Of a DNA stretch of 64,000 bases, positions 44,066-52,100 are shown piece after piece (position 1 is the first letter of the stretch; every line of letters starts with the position of its first letter). The stretch spans positions 62,001 to 126,000 of the forward strand of contig DATKYK010000020.1 in NCBI GenBank assembly GCA_035528575.1. The letters are read 5' to 3'. Both the position numbers and the translations under genes were made by a program. Below the pieces are notes generated by a model that made no database searches, had not been told where the DNA came from, and saw only the letters and a list, made by a program, of their open reading frames with translations. This DNA comes from Dehalococcoidia bacterium. Lineage in GTDB: Bacteria > Chloroflexota > Dehalococcoidia > E44-bin15.

Positions 44066-44257
44066 TTATTCCTTCTTCTTTGCCTTTATCTCGATCACTT
44101 CCCGCCCCTCATAGGTTCCGCAGGTGAGGCAAACATGATGTGCCAGCTTAGGGCTGTGGCACTGGGGGCAGTAATCGATGGGTGGCAAACGCAACGCCTG
44201 GTGCGCACGCCGCTTTCCCTGACGCTCCTTAGCCGTCTTCTTTTTGGGTAGCGCCAT
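44066..44257 (-). CDS. rpmF: Ribosomal protein bL32
   Basis: The 63-residue protein opens MALPKKKTAKERQGKRRAHQ and carries a zinc ribbon CPQC ... CLTC, the zinc-type L32. It lies between yceD and fabD, the classical position in bacteria. Confidence 0.97.
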   Translation of the reverse strand: MALPKKKTAKERQGKRRAHQALRLPPIDYCPQCHSPKLAHHVCLTCGTYEGREVIEIKAKKKE

Positions 44258-44308
44258 TCTTTCTTCCTTTAGACCAATCCTCTATTAAAGCTTAACTTAA
44301 AACTCCGG

Positions 44309-44785
44309 TTAAGAGCGCCCATCCTCATCCCGCAAACCGTAGACCACTACCGGCGCCAAACCGGCTTCGACGCCGCCATTGGGGCAATCACAGGGGCCAA
44401 GATTCAGGTTGTGCCCACAACGAGGGCATAGCCCGGAGCAATCCTTACGGCAGAGAGGTTTCATCGGTTGAGCCAGAAGTGAATACTGGCGCACCGCCTC
44501 ATTCAGGTCAATCTCCTTGTGCTCATCTATGGTAAAAGCGTCTCCCTCAGCCTCCGATAAATACTCCTCCTCGATCCTCAGGGTCAAGGGCTGGCCAAAG
44601 GAACCGAGGCACCGGCTACAAACCACCTTAAGCGTGGTCTCGATGGTACCCCCGACAAAGATGCCGCGATCGGTGCGGTGCAGGCTCACCTCCCCATGGA
44701 TGGGGGAATCGCCGCTTTCGCTTATACTGTAATGGCGCTCAGAGCCTACCTTCTCCTTAAGCTGCTGCGAGACATCGATTATCAT
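44309..44785 (-). CDS. YceD/DUF177 family protein
   Basis: The N-terminal part contains VVCSRCLGSF and the acidic block EEEYLSE, typical of DUF177. The C-terminus carries CRKDCSGLCPRCGHNL and CDC, a zinc-knuckle variant. In E. coli YceD is linked to 23S rRNA accumulation and always precedes rpmF, as here. It is first in its operon; a sigma70 promoter lies 20 bases upstream, giving a leader of about 15 bases. Confidence 0.92.
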   Translation of the reverse strand: MIIDVSQQLKEKVGSERHYSISESGDSPIHGEVSLHRTDRGIFVGGTIETTLKVVCSRCLGSFGQPLTLRIEEEYLSEAEGDAFTIDEHKEIDLNEAVRQYSLLAQPMKPLCRKDCSGLCPRCGHNLNLGPCDCPNGGVEAGLAPVVVYGLRDEDGRS

Positions 44786-44807
44786 GGCTCTTCAGTAGAG
44801 TTGGCTT

Positions 44808-44836
44808 ATTATAGCTACAACACCACCACCTGTCAA
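44808..44836 (-). promoter_or_regulatory. Consensus sigma70 promoter of the yceD-acpP operon
   Basis: On the minus strand TTGACA (44836-44831), 17 bases, TATAAT (44813-44808): both hexamers match the consensus exactly. Confidence 0.9.
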
Positions 44837-44842
44837 GTGCGG

Positions 44843-44871
44843 TTGCCAACCATACGCCTGTATGCTAACAT
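44843..44871 (+). promoter_or_regulatory. Divergent promoter of the homocitrate-synthase-like gene
   Basis: TTGCCA at 44843-44848, 17 bases, TAACAT at 44866-44871 with TGC just before (extended -10). It lies back-to-back with the yceD promoter, 6 bases between the -35 boxes. Confidence 0.55.
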
Positions 44872-44911
44872 AAGGCATTATTACTTGGCAAGTCAAGCTA
44901 AGGAGGATTAA

Positions 44912-46135
44912 ATGCCAAAATTGTATTTTCTTGACGTGACCAATCGGGATGCGGTACAGGCATCGCGCATCATCATGGCCAAGCTACAAAAGACCATGCT
45001 CAACTTCTACCTCGCGGAGATGGGTATCCATCAATCGGAGTTCGCCTTCCCCACGGTAAGACACGAGCGAAACTATATTCAGGGTAATCTAGAGCTAAAA
45101 GAGCAGGGGATTTTCGGAGACCTGGTGCTGGAGGGCTGGTGCCGTGCCATCGTTAGGGATGTGAAGGATTCACTTGCCTCCGGTGTACGCGACCTCAACA
45201 TCTCCATCTCCACGTCGGATCAAATGATCCTTCACAAGTTCCGCGGCAAGCTGGACCGGGAGCAGGTTATCCGTGAGATGACGGAGGCCGCAAACTACGC
45301 CAAGAGCAACGGGGTAAAGACCCTGGGGGTGAATGCCGAGGACGCCTCACGCACCGATATGGGTTATCTCACCGAGTTCGCCCAGGCAGCCAGGGAGGCC
45401 GGGGCCGACCGCATAAGGTACTGTGATACCCTGGGCTACGATACCCCCATGAGCATTTATGAGCGGATAAAAGCACTGGCGGAAAAGGTGAAGATACCCA
45501 TTGAACTCCATTGCCACAATGACCTGGGCATGGCGGTAGCCAACTCCATTGCCGGGGCTAAAGGAGCGCTCGACGCCGGCGTGGATAGCTATATCAATAC
45601 CTCGGTGAACGGGGTTGGCGAGCGAGCGGGGCAGACGGACCTCATAAGCTGCATCCTGGCCCTCAAGTTTGGCCGGGATATGCAAGACTGTGAGATCGCC
45701 GACCCCCTCGATCTCACCGTGGCCGACAAGCTGGCTAAATATGTCTCCTATGCATTTGGCATCCCCATCCCCATAAACCAGCCCGGGGTAGGGTTCAATA
45801 TCTTCGCCCATGAGGCCGGCATCCACGCCGATGGCGCCCTGAAGGACCGCCGCAACTATGAGCTTTTCGAGTACGAGATACTGGGGCGGGGGGAGGATGC
45901 GCGTATCCCAACCGGCCGCATAATCACCACCGGCGAGTTTGGCGGTATCGCCGGGTTCCGCCATGTCTGCGAGGATATTGGCATAACCTTACCCGACGAC
46001 GAGAGTGCCAAACCTATCCTGGAACTGGTGCAGTTCGCCAGCGCCCATACCCAACTGCCGCTCACCAACGATGAGCTTTGCTTCATCGCCAGCCATCCCG
46101 AGGAGTCGAGGAAGATCCTTACCCTAAATCCTTAG
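44912..46135 (+). CDS. Homocitrate/isopropylmalate synthase family protein
   Basis: The 407-residue enzyme is a DRE-TIM metallolyase: VTNRDAVQ near the N-terminus (replacing the common TTLRDGEQ), RIRYCDTLGYDTP, HCHNDLGMAVAN with the metal His pair, GVGERAG and NIFAHEAGIHADG. Members condense acetyl-CoA with a 2-oxo acid. The NRD variant and total length fit homocitrate-synthase-like or NifV/AksA-like proteins rather than LeuA, and the LeuA regulatory domain is absent. The substrate is not decidable by eye. AAGGAGG precedes the ATG. No leucine or lysine pathway gene is adjacent. Confidence 0.8.
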   Translation: MPKLYFLDVTNRDAVQASRIIMAKLQKTMLNFYLAEMGIHQSEFAFPTVRHERNYIQGNLELKEQGIFGDLVLEGWCRAIVRDVKDSLASGVRDLNISISTSDQMILHKFRGKLDREQVIREMTEAANYAKSNGVKTLGVNAEDASRTDMGYLTEFAQAAREAGADRIRYCDTLGYDTPMSIYERIKALAEKVKIPIELHCHNDLGMAVANSIAGAKGALDAGVDSYINTSVNGVGERAGQTDLISCILALKFGRDMQDCEIADPLDLTVADKLAKYVSYAFGIPIPINQPGVGFNIFAHEAGIHADGALKDRRNYELFEYEILGRGEDARIPTGRIITTGEFGGIAGFRHVCEDIGITLPDDESAKPILELVQFASAHTQLPLTNDELCFIASHPEESRKILTLNP

Positions 46136-46362
46136 GATGGCGGGGCTCCCCTATATAAAAAAGGGCTGCAAAACAACAAATGCCAGCCTCCGCCAAATAT
46201 AGTGAATAGGGCCGATGATAGGCGAGCCCCCAGGAAAACCAGCCCCGCCGCCTAGGGAGCCGCCACCTTCGCCCCAAGGAGACGAATATCGTTCAGATAG
46301 ATAATCGATAAGTTTAAAAAATAGGCTACAATATATTCTATCACCCATAAAGGAGAGTTAGC

Positions 46363-47520
46363 TTGGAGTATTTCTTAACTGAACAGCAAAAGCTCGTAAA
46401 GAGCCTGGCTCGAAGGATTGCCGAGGAAAGGATACTGCCGGTGCGGGCCGAGCTGGACCAGAAGGAGGAGTTTCCCTGGGCAATTGTCAGGGATATGGCC
46501 GATTCAGACCTGTTCAGGATCTTCATACCCGAGCAGTATGAGGGCCTGGGAGAGGGCAGCTTCGCCCTATGCATAGCCGTTGAGGAGCTGAGTCGGGCCT
46601 GCTGCGGCGTTGCCCTGATCTACGCTGCAGACGCACTGGGCTCTTTGCCCATACTGCTCTACGGAAGTGACGAACAGAAGCAGAAGTACCTCCCCGATAT
46701 TGCCGCTGGAACCAAGCTTACCGGCTTTGGCCTGACCGAGTCCGGAGCGGGAAGCGACGCTGCTGCGATAAAGACAACCGCCACCCGCGATGGCGACGAC
46801 TACATCATCAACGGTACCAAGCAGTTCATAACCAATGGCGGTGAGGCTGAGATATACACCATCATCGCGCTGACCGACCCCTCAAGGGGCAACCGCGGCT
46901 CCAGCGCCTTCATTGTAGAGAAAGGAATGCCCGGGTTCACCTTCGGCAAGAAGGAGCAGAAGATGGGAATCCGCACCTCTGCCACCTGTGAGCTTGTTTT
47001 CCATAACTGCCGGGTGCCCAGGGAGAATCTGGTGGGCAAAGAGGGACTGGGGTTTATCGTGACCATGAAAACCCTGGACGTATCCCGCCCCGGTGTCGGT
47101 GCCCTGTCGGTTGGGCTGGCCCAGGGTGCACTGGAAGCGGCGGTGGCCTATGCCCAACAGCGGAGACAGTTCGGGCAGCCGGTCTCCGCCTTCCAGGCAA
47201 TTCAGCACATGCTGGCCAACATGGCTATGGAGCTGGAAGCGGCAAGGGCGCTGGTCTATGCTGCAGCTAAAACCATAGACAGCGGAGCCAGGGACTTCAC
47301 CGAGGAAGGGGCTATGGCCAAGGTATTCGCCACAGACATGGCGATGAAGGTAACCACGGACGCGCTGCAGGTATTCGGTGGCGTGGGCTACATGCGCGAC
47401 TACCCCGCGGAGAAGATGATGCGCGACGCCAAGATCAACCAGATATACGAGGGCACCAATCAGGTACTGAGAAACGTTATCGCCATCCAATTACTCAAAA
47501 GGAAGGCACAGCGCGAATGA
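46363..47520 (+). CDS. Acyl-CoA dehydrogenase (canonical short-chain type)
   Basis: The 385-residue flavoenzyme shows GFGLTESGAGSDA, FITNGGEA, RRQFGQPVSAFQAI and KINQIYEGTNQVLRN. Glu363 in YEGTNQ is the catalytic base of butyryl-type dehydrogenases, so the enzyme should oxidise short, possibly branched, acyl-CoA and pass electrons to Etf. The start is TTG 46363 after AAGGAGAG. The etfB start overlaps its stop by 4 bases. The 226-base gap upstream holds a long-range inverted repeat (GGCGGGGCT at 46139, AGCCCCGCC at 46242). Confidence 0.94.
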   Translation: MEYFLTEQQKLVKSLARRIAEERILPVRAELDQKEEFPWAIVRDMADSDLFRIFIPEQYEGLGEGSFALCIAVEELSRACCGVALIYAADALGSLPILLYGSDEQKQKYLPDIAAGTKLTGFGLTESGAGSDAAAIKTTATRDGDDYIINGTKQFITNGGEAEIYTIIALTDPSRGNRGSSAFIVEKGMPGFTFGKKEQKMGIRTSATCELVFHNCRVPRENLVGKEGLGFIVTMKTLDVSRPGVGALSVGLAQGALEAAVAYAQQRRQFGQPVSAFQAIQHMLANMAMELEAARALVYAAAKTIDSGARDFTEEGAMAKVFATDMAMKVTTDALQVFGGVGYMRDYPAEKMMRDAKINQIYEGTNQVLRNVIAIQLLKRKAQRE

Positions 47521-48296
47521 ATATCGTGGTATGTATTAAGCAGGTGCCGGGCACGACGGAGATCAAGATAGACCCCCAGACCAACACGCTGGTGCGGGAG
47601 GGGGTAGAGAGCATCATCAACCCGTTTGATTGTTATGCCCTGGAGGAAGCTGTTCGCCTGCGGGAAAGGTGCGGCGGCAAGGTCACCGTCATAAGCATGG
47701 GGCCTCCCCAGGCGGAGGAGGCGTTAAGGGAGACCATCTCCCTCGGCGCCGATGAGGCCATCCTGCTAAGCGACCGAGCCTTCGCCGGCTCCGATACCTG
47801 GGCCACCGCCTATGTCCTCTCCAGGGCTATGACCAGGATAGCTGACTACGATGTCATTATCTGCGGCAGGCAGACACTGGACGGGGACACCGGCCAGGTA
47901 GGTCCCGGGCTTTCCGAGATGCTTAGGATACCATTTGTCGCTTATGTGAGCAGGGTGGAGGAGATAAGGGACGGGTATATCAGGGTTCAGCGGATGGTCG
48001 AGGAGGGCTACGAGACCATCGAGATGGCCCTTCCCGCGGTGATAACCGTGGTCAAAGAGATAAACGTGCCCCGCCTGCCATCGCTGCGCGGGTCGATGAA
48101 GGCCAAGACAGCACAGATACCCGTATGGTCAGCTGGGGATATCGGGGTAGAGGAGGACAAGGCCGGCATCGCCGGCTCTCCCACCCGGGTGGTCAAGATA
48201 TTCTTCCCCAAGAGAGAGAGGAAGAGTGAAATGCTAGACGGGAGCGTGGAAGAGCAGGTGGAACAACTCGTGCAGAAGCTGGAGGGTATAGCCTAG
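47517..48296 (+). CDS. etfB: Electron transfer flavoprotein beta subunit
   Basis: EtfB begins NIVVCIKQVPGTTEIKID and contains GRQTLDGDTGQVGP and the recognition-loop region LPAVITVVKEINVPRLPSL. It accepts electrons from acyl-CoA dehydrogenases with EtfA. It overlaps the dehydrogenase gene (ATGA). EtfA usually follows at once but here lies 1.4 kb further on, behind pseudogenes and repeats. Confidence 0.95.
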   Translation: MNIVVCIKQVPGTTEIKIDPQTNTLVREGVESIINPFDCYALEEAVRLRERCGGKVTVISMGPPQAEEALRETISLGADEAILLSDRAFAGSDTWATAYVLSRAMTRIADYDVIICGRQTLDGDTGQVGPGLSEMLRIPFVAYVSRVEEIRDGYIRVQRMVEEGYETIEMALPAVITVVKEINVPRLPSLRGSMKAKTAQIPVWSAGDIGVEEDKAGIAGSPTRVVKIFFPKRERKSEMLDGSVEEQVEQLVQKLEGIA

Positions 48297-48337
48297 CCTC
48301 TATTGTATACCACATCCTCAAAATTGGGGGAACGCTT

Positions 48338-48715
48338 ACGACAAATGATATCTTACTCTACATTGGCTCTACGGTAATCATTCTGTGGGGATTAGCTCAC
48401 ATTGCCTTTACTAAAGGGATCGTTAGCGGTTTTGAGCCCATATCAAGAGACAACAAGCTTGTTTTTACAATGGAGTGGATCGCAGAGGGTCTAACGCTTT
48501 GCTTCATAGGCATGCTCGTACTGCTAATCACCGCCCTGGAAGGAACTGAAAACTCAGTATCGATTTTTATGTACAGGGCATCCGCCGTGATGCTCATCTT
48601 TATGGCGGTATTAAGTTTATTTACTGGGGCTAGAACACCAAATATACCTTATAAGCTTTGTCCACCCATATTTACGACTGCTGCAATACTGTTTATCGTG
48701 GGTAGTGTGGTGTGA
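48338..48715 (+). CDS. Four-helix membrane protein, unknown; start codon non-standard
   Basis: The frame to stop 48715 encodes four membrane helices. The conventional start ATG 48470 would omit the first helix (NDILLYIGSTVIILWGLAHI) and a loop that read as one continuous natural protein. No ATG, GTG or TTG is in frame between the etfB stop and 48470. A ribosome site GGGGGA lies 7 bases before ACG 48338, which I take as the probable start. An alternative is a frameshift near an out-of-phase ATG at 48345. Function unknown; the interruption of etfBA suggests insertion. Confidence 0.6.
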   Translation, partial: TTNDILLYIGSTVIILWGLAHIAFTKGIVSGFEPISRDNKLVFTMEWIAEGLTLCFIGMLVLLITALEGTENSVSIFMYRASAVMLIFMAVLSLFTGARTPNIPYKLCPPIFTTAAILFIVGSVV

Positions 48716-48831
48716 ACAGGCGGCTGTGCAAAAAAGGGCGCTGACAGGTTGACATAGCACTAAACAGCTAGATGGCCGTCAGGACAGTCGCGGATACATA
48801 TATCAAAGTGATCAACGCAAGCATTACTGAC

Positions 48832-48940
48832 TCACCTACCCTCGTGGTCCAGGTCCTCTTCCCCGAGAGAGAGGAAGAGCGAGATGCTCCAGGGGAGCAC
48901 GGAAGAGCAGGTGGAGCAACTGCTGAAGAGGATTATTTAG
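48832..48940 (+). pseudogene. Remnant of a second etfB 3' end
   Basis: The translation reads SPTLVVQVLFPEREEE in one frame, then SEMLQGSTEEQVEQLLKRII and a stop in another. The intact etfB ends SPTRVVKIFFPKRERK, SEMLDGSVEEQVEQLVQKLE. The match across the frameshift shows a decayed copy of only the last 40 codons. Confidence 0.85.
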
Positions 48941-49030
48941 GAGTCGCGTATATAGGAAATGAACAGCTATGTTGAGATAAAGCGTAACGCTCCGAGGTCA
49001 TCATCCGGCTTGACCGGATGATCCAGGGAA

Positions 49031-49348
49031 ATGGATAAAGACTACTACGTTTACGTCCTGGCAAGCCAGAGGAATGGGGCTCTATATGTTGGGGTTACTT
49101 CAAATCTGCTTAAAAGGATATAGGAACACAAGAACAAGGCGATGGAAGGTTTTACACAGAAATATAGTGTTAATAAGTTAGTGTATTTTGAACAGTATAG
49201 TGATCCGGAGAATGCGATTAAACGGGAAAAGAGGTTAAAGAAATACAACCGCCAGTGAAAATTGGAATTGATAGAAAAAGAGAATCCAGAATGGAGGGAT
49301 TTGTATACTGACTTAGTTTCTGAATTGCCCGATCAAGTCGGGCAATGA
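49031..49348 (+). pseudogene. GIY-YIG nuclease-family pseudogene with two stops
   Basis: The frame reads DYYVYVLASQRNGALYVGVT, then SNLLKRI, TAG, EHKNKAMEGFTQKYSVNKLV, later KRLKKYNRQ, TGA, KLELIEKENPEWRDL. This is a small UPF0213/URI-type GIY-YIG nuclease. At both stops the family normally has Trp (RIWEH, RxWKL), so TGG became TAG and TGA. A repeat fragment (49313-49352) forms its 3' end. A repeat copy (48996-49027) touches its 5' end. Confidence 0.85.
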
Positions 49349-49453
49349 CAGGTATGGTGGAAGTCGTGCAGTGATAAATATTACATGGGTAAGGTGAACA
49401 TAGATATGTTGGATATAAAAAGGGGACAACATAACAAGATGATAACACCCCAA

Positions 49454-49576
49454 GGTCATCATCCGGCTTGACCGGATGATCCAGGAAGCATGCTGAGTCA
49501 ATTTCTGGATTGCCCGATCTCCGAGCAAAGCATCGGAGTCCGATATTTCATTCGGACAAGTCGGGCAATGACAGGT
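49454..49576. repeat. 123-bp dispersed repeat, copy B
   Basis: Matches 24697-24819 over its full length with about three differences. It lies between the GIY-YIG pseudogene and etfA, together with a partial copy at 48996-49027, so the element has accumulated in this gap. Confidence 0.85.
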
Positions 49577-49685
49577 TCGGTGGATACCGAGCAACGATAG
49601 GTAGAGACTGTTGAAGGGTGAGCCTATCTCCGCAATAATCACAGGGGTTGATGAAGTTAAGTACTAGCCCATTTTAGGTAGAATA

Positions 49686-50873
49686 TTGACAATCAAGATC
49701 GACCTTGAAAAATGTACCGGCTGTGGCTCGTGTGAGCCTGCCTGCCCCTTCGGCCTGGTCGAGATAGAGAACGATAAGGCGCGTATCAATGAAGGCTGCA
49801 ACCTGTGCGGCGCCTGCGTGGAGGCCTGCCCCGAGGAAGCCATAATCATAGAGGTGGTGGTGCAGGAGGTCAGCGAGGGCTTCAGCGGGGTTTGGGTATT
49901 CGCCGAGCAGCGGGATGGCAGGCTGAAAAGCGTAGCTTACGAACTGCTTGCCGAGGGCAGAAAGCTTGCCGACAAGCTGGGGACGGAGGTATGCGCAGTA
50001 TGCCTCGGCCATAACGTAGAAGGAGCAGAACAGCTTGTTACCTACGGCGCCGACAGGGTCTATCTGGCAGACGACCCCGCGCTGGCAGACCACCAGGAGG
50101 ACTACTACACCCGGGCGCTAGTCGATCTGATCCGCAAGCACAGGCCGGAGATACTTCTCGCCGGTGCCACCGCGATGGGACGTTCCTTCATCCCCAGGGT
50201 TGCCTCTATCCTCTATACCGGGCTTACCGCCGACTGCACCGGCCTAGACATTGACCCCGAGAGCAAGCTCCTGCTGCAGACACGCCCCACCTTCGGCGGC
50301 AACGTCATGGCCACCATCGTGTGCCAGGCGAGAAGGCCGCAGATGGCTACCGTCCGCCCCCACGTGTTCAAGAAGGGAGCGCCTGACGAGAATAATCAAG
50401 GAGAGGTAATAAAGGTGGACTTCGACAGGGAAGCCATCACGGCAAGGACCAAACTTCTCGATTTCGTTGAGGATCTATCCGAGAAGGTCAAGCTGGATGA
50501 TGCCGATGTCATTGTATCCGGCGGCCGCGGGCTGGGGAGGCCGGAGAACTTCCAGATCGTGAAGGAGCTGGCCGATTCCTTGGGGGCAGCGCTGGGTTCC
50601 TCACGTCCGCCTGTGGACGAGGGCTGGATTCCCTATTCACATCAGGTCGGGCAGACGGGGAAGACCGTATGCCCCAGGCTCTACATCGCCTGCGGCATCT
50701 CCGGGGCGGTCCAGCACCTGGCTGGCATGCAGACCTCCGATGTCATTGTCGCCATCAATGAAGACCCCAACGCGCCCATCTTCGAGGTAGCCACCTATGG
50801 AATCGTCGGAGACCTGTTCCAAGTAGTTCCCATGCTGACCGACAGATTAAGGAAGTCCCGGGGGCTGGCGTAG
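49686..50873 (+). CDS. etfA: Electron transfer flavoprotein alpha subunit with N-terminal ferredoxin domain
   Basis: Residues 1-60 form a two-cluster ferredoxin ([12 protein letters not shown] and [12 protein letters not shown]), followed by an ordinary EtfA. The FAD site is visible as [34 protein letters not shown] and [10 protein letters not shown]. The added Fe-S domain is known in EtfA of some anaerobes and points to electron exchange with a ferredoxin or membrane Fe-S protein. The start is TTG 49686; the ribosome site is weak. Its partner EtfB is at 47517. Confidence 0.94.
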   Translation: MTIKIDLEKCTGCGSCEPACPFGLVEIENDKARINEGCNLCGACVEACPEEAIIIEVVVQEVSEGFSGVWVFAEQRDGRLKSVAYELLAEGRKLADKLGTEVCAVCLGHNVEGAEQLVTYGADRVYLADDPALADHQEDYYTRALVDLIRKHRPEILLAGATAMGRSFIPRVASILYTGLTADCTGLDIDPESKLLLQTRPTFGGNVMATIVCQARRPQMATVRPHVFKKGAPDENNQGEVIKVDFDREAITARTKLLDFVEDLSEKVKLDDADVIVSGGRGLGRPENFQIVKELADSLGAALGSSRPPVDEGWIPYSHQVGQTGKTVCPRLYIACGISGAVQHLAGMQTSDVIVAINEDPNAPIFEVATYGIVGDLFQVVPMLTDRLRKSRGLA

Positions 50874-51000
50874 CACAACCCACATCGGCTTTTCAATCGC
50901 CAGTGGAGCAAGCCCCTCACTCCTACGGCTCAGCACGCTGTTACTCCCACGCTGAAAAAGGGGATGCCAGAACCATGAATATAGTTCTCTGGAGAAAGCG

Positions 51001-51462
51001 ATGACGCAGATAGTACTAAAGCCTATCGGGATAGTGCGCAGCGAGGTCAAGGAACACAAGAGGGGAGGCTGGCAGGAGGTGACCTCGGAGATCGTGATCG
51101 ACGAGGAATGGACAGAGCACCTCGATGGCCTCGATGAATTTTCGCATATCATGGTGGTCTTCTGGATGCATCTGGTACCAAGAGAAAATCGACCTCCGAC
51201 GAGAATCCATCCCAGGGGCCGCGCCGACCTGCCCCTGGTTGGCCTGTTCGCCACCCGTGCACCCTCTCGCCCCAATCCCATCGGCGTGAGCGTTGTGAAG
51301 CTGCTACGTCGACATGACAACATCCTCACGGTGGCTGGACTGGACGCCATCGACGGCACCCCCGTGCTCGACATCAAATCATACATGACTCCGGTCGATA
51401 AACCTGAGGACATAAGGATGCCGGATTGGGTATCGAAGATAAGGACACAGCCGCGGCCTTAA
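51001..51462 (+). CDS. trmO: tRNA (N6-threonylcarbamoyladenosine37-N6)-methyltransferase TrmO
   Basis: The compact beta-barrel protein has KPIGIVRSEVKE, EFSHIMVVFWMH, GLFATRAPSRPNPIGVSVVK and a LDIKSYMTPVD end, the TsaA/YaeB signature. TrmO methylates t6A37 of tRNA-Thr using SAM. Length 153 lacks the extra C-terminal domain of the E. coli protein. Its end overlaps the glycosylase start by 37 bases, implying coupled translation. Confidence 0.9.
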   Translation: MTQIVLKPIGIVRSEVKEHKRGGWQEVTSEIVIDEEWTEHLDGLDEFSHIMVVFWMHLVPRENRPPTRIHPRGRADLPLVGLFATRAPSRPNPIGVSVVKLLRRHDNILTVAGLDAIDGTPVLDIKSYMTPVDKPEDIRMPDWVSKIRTQPRP

Positions 51463-52091
51463 TCGACATCTACAATCGCCTGTTTGACAGGTACGGCCCG
51501 CAGGATTGGTGGCCCGCCGATGGACCCTTCGAGGTGGTCGTGGGGGCGATCCTCACCCAGTCGGCAGCCTGGACCAATGTGGAGCAGGCTATCTCCAACC
51601 TGAAGGGGGGAAATGCCCTAACCCCGGAGGCGCTTCATGATCTCCCCGTAGAGAGGCTAGCATTCCTCATCCGACCCTCCGGCTACTTTAACGCCAAGGC
51701 TCTGAAGCTCAAATCGTTCGTCGAAAGGCTCGATCGTAAATACGGAGGCGACCTCAATAGGCTATTTACTCTCGATACCGCCTCGCTACGCCAGGAGCTT
51801 CTGTCCATTCACGGGGTGGGGGAGGAGACCGCGGACTCCATACTGCTCTACGCCGCCCGGCGGCCCAGCTTCGTTATCGACGCCTACACCAAGAGGATAG
51901 TGAGTCGCCTCGGCCTCGCCCCCTCAAAGGATAGCTACGGGGATTTCCAGGCGCTCTTTGCCCAAAACCTCCCCCGGGATGAGCGCCTGTTTAACGAATA
52001 CCACGCCCTGCTGGTGCGCCACGGCAAGGAGGTCTGCCGAAAAACTCCAGACTGTCCCCGCTGCTGCCTTAGAACCCTCTGTCCCTATTAG
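51426..52091 (+). CDS. Endonuclease-III-superfamily DNA glycosylase, MagIII-like
   Basis: The 221-residue protein is a helix-hairpin-helix GPD glycosylase with a C-terminal 4Fe-4S loop (CRKTPDCPRCCLRTLC). The hairpin reads SIHGVGEETADSILLYAA. In Nth the Lys that does the lyase step follows VGRK; here Glu stands there, while the catalytic Asp in FVIDAYT is kept. This matches monofunctional enzymes such as Helicobacter MagIII (3-methyladenine) rather than Nth. The substrate is inferred. It overlaps trmO. Confidence 0.85.
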   Translation: MGIEDKDTAAALIDIYNRLFDRYGPQDWWPADGPFEVVVGAILTQSAAWTNVEQAISNLKGGNALTPEALHDLPVERLAFLIRPSGYFNAKALKLKSFVERLDRKYGGDLNRLFTLDTASLRQELLSIHGVGEETADSILLYAARRPSFVIDAYTKRIVSRLGLAPSKDSYGDFQALFAQNLPRDERLFNEYHALLVRHGKEVCRKTPDCPRCCLRTLCPY

Positions 52092-52100
52092 ATAATCCAC

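Noticed and set aside
48345-48396. Start of the four-helix membrane protein at the out-of-phase ATG 48345
   Set aside because: That frame reaches a stop within 20 codons, and the helix sequence lies in the other phase.
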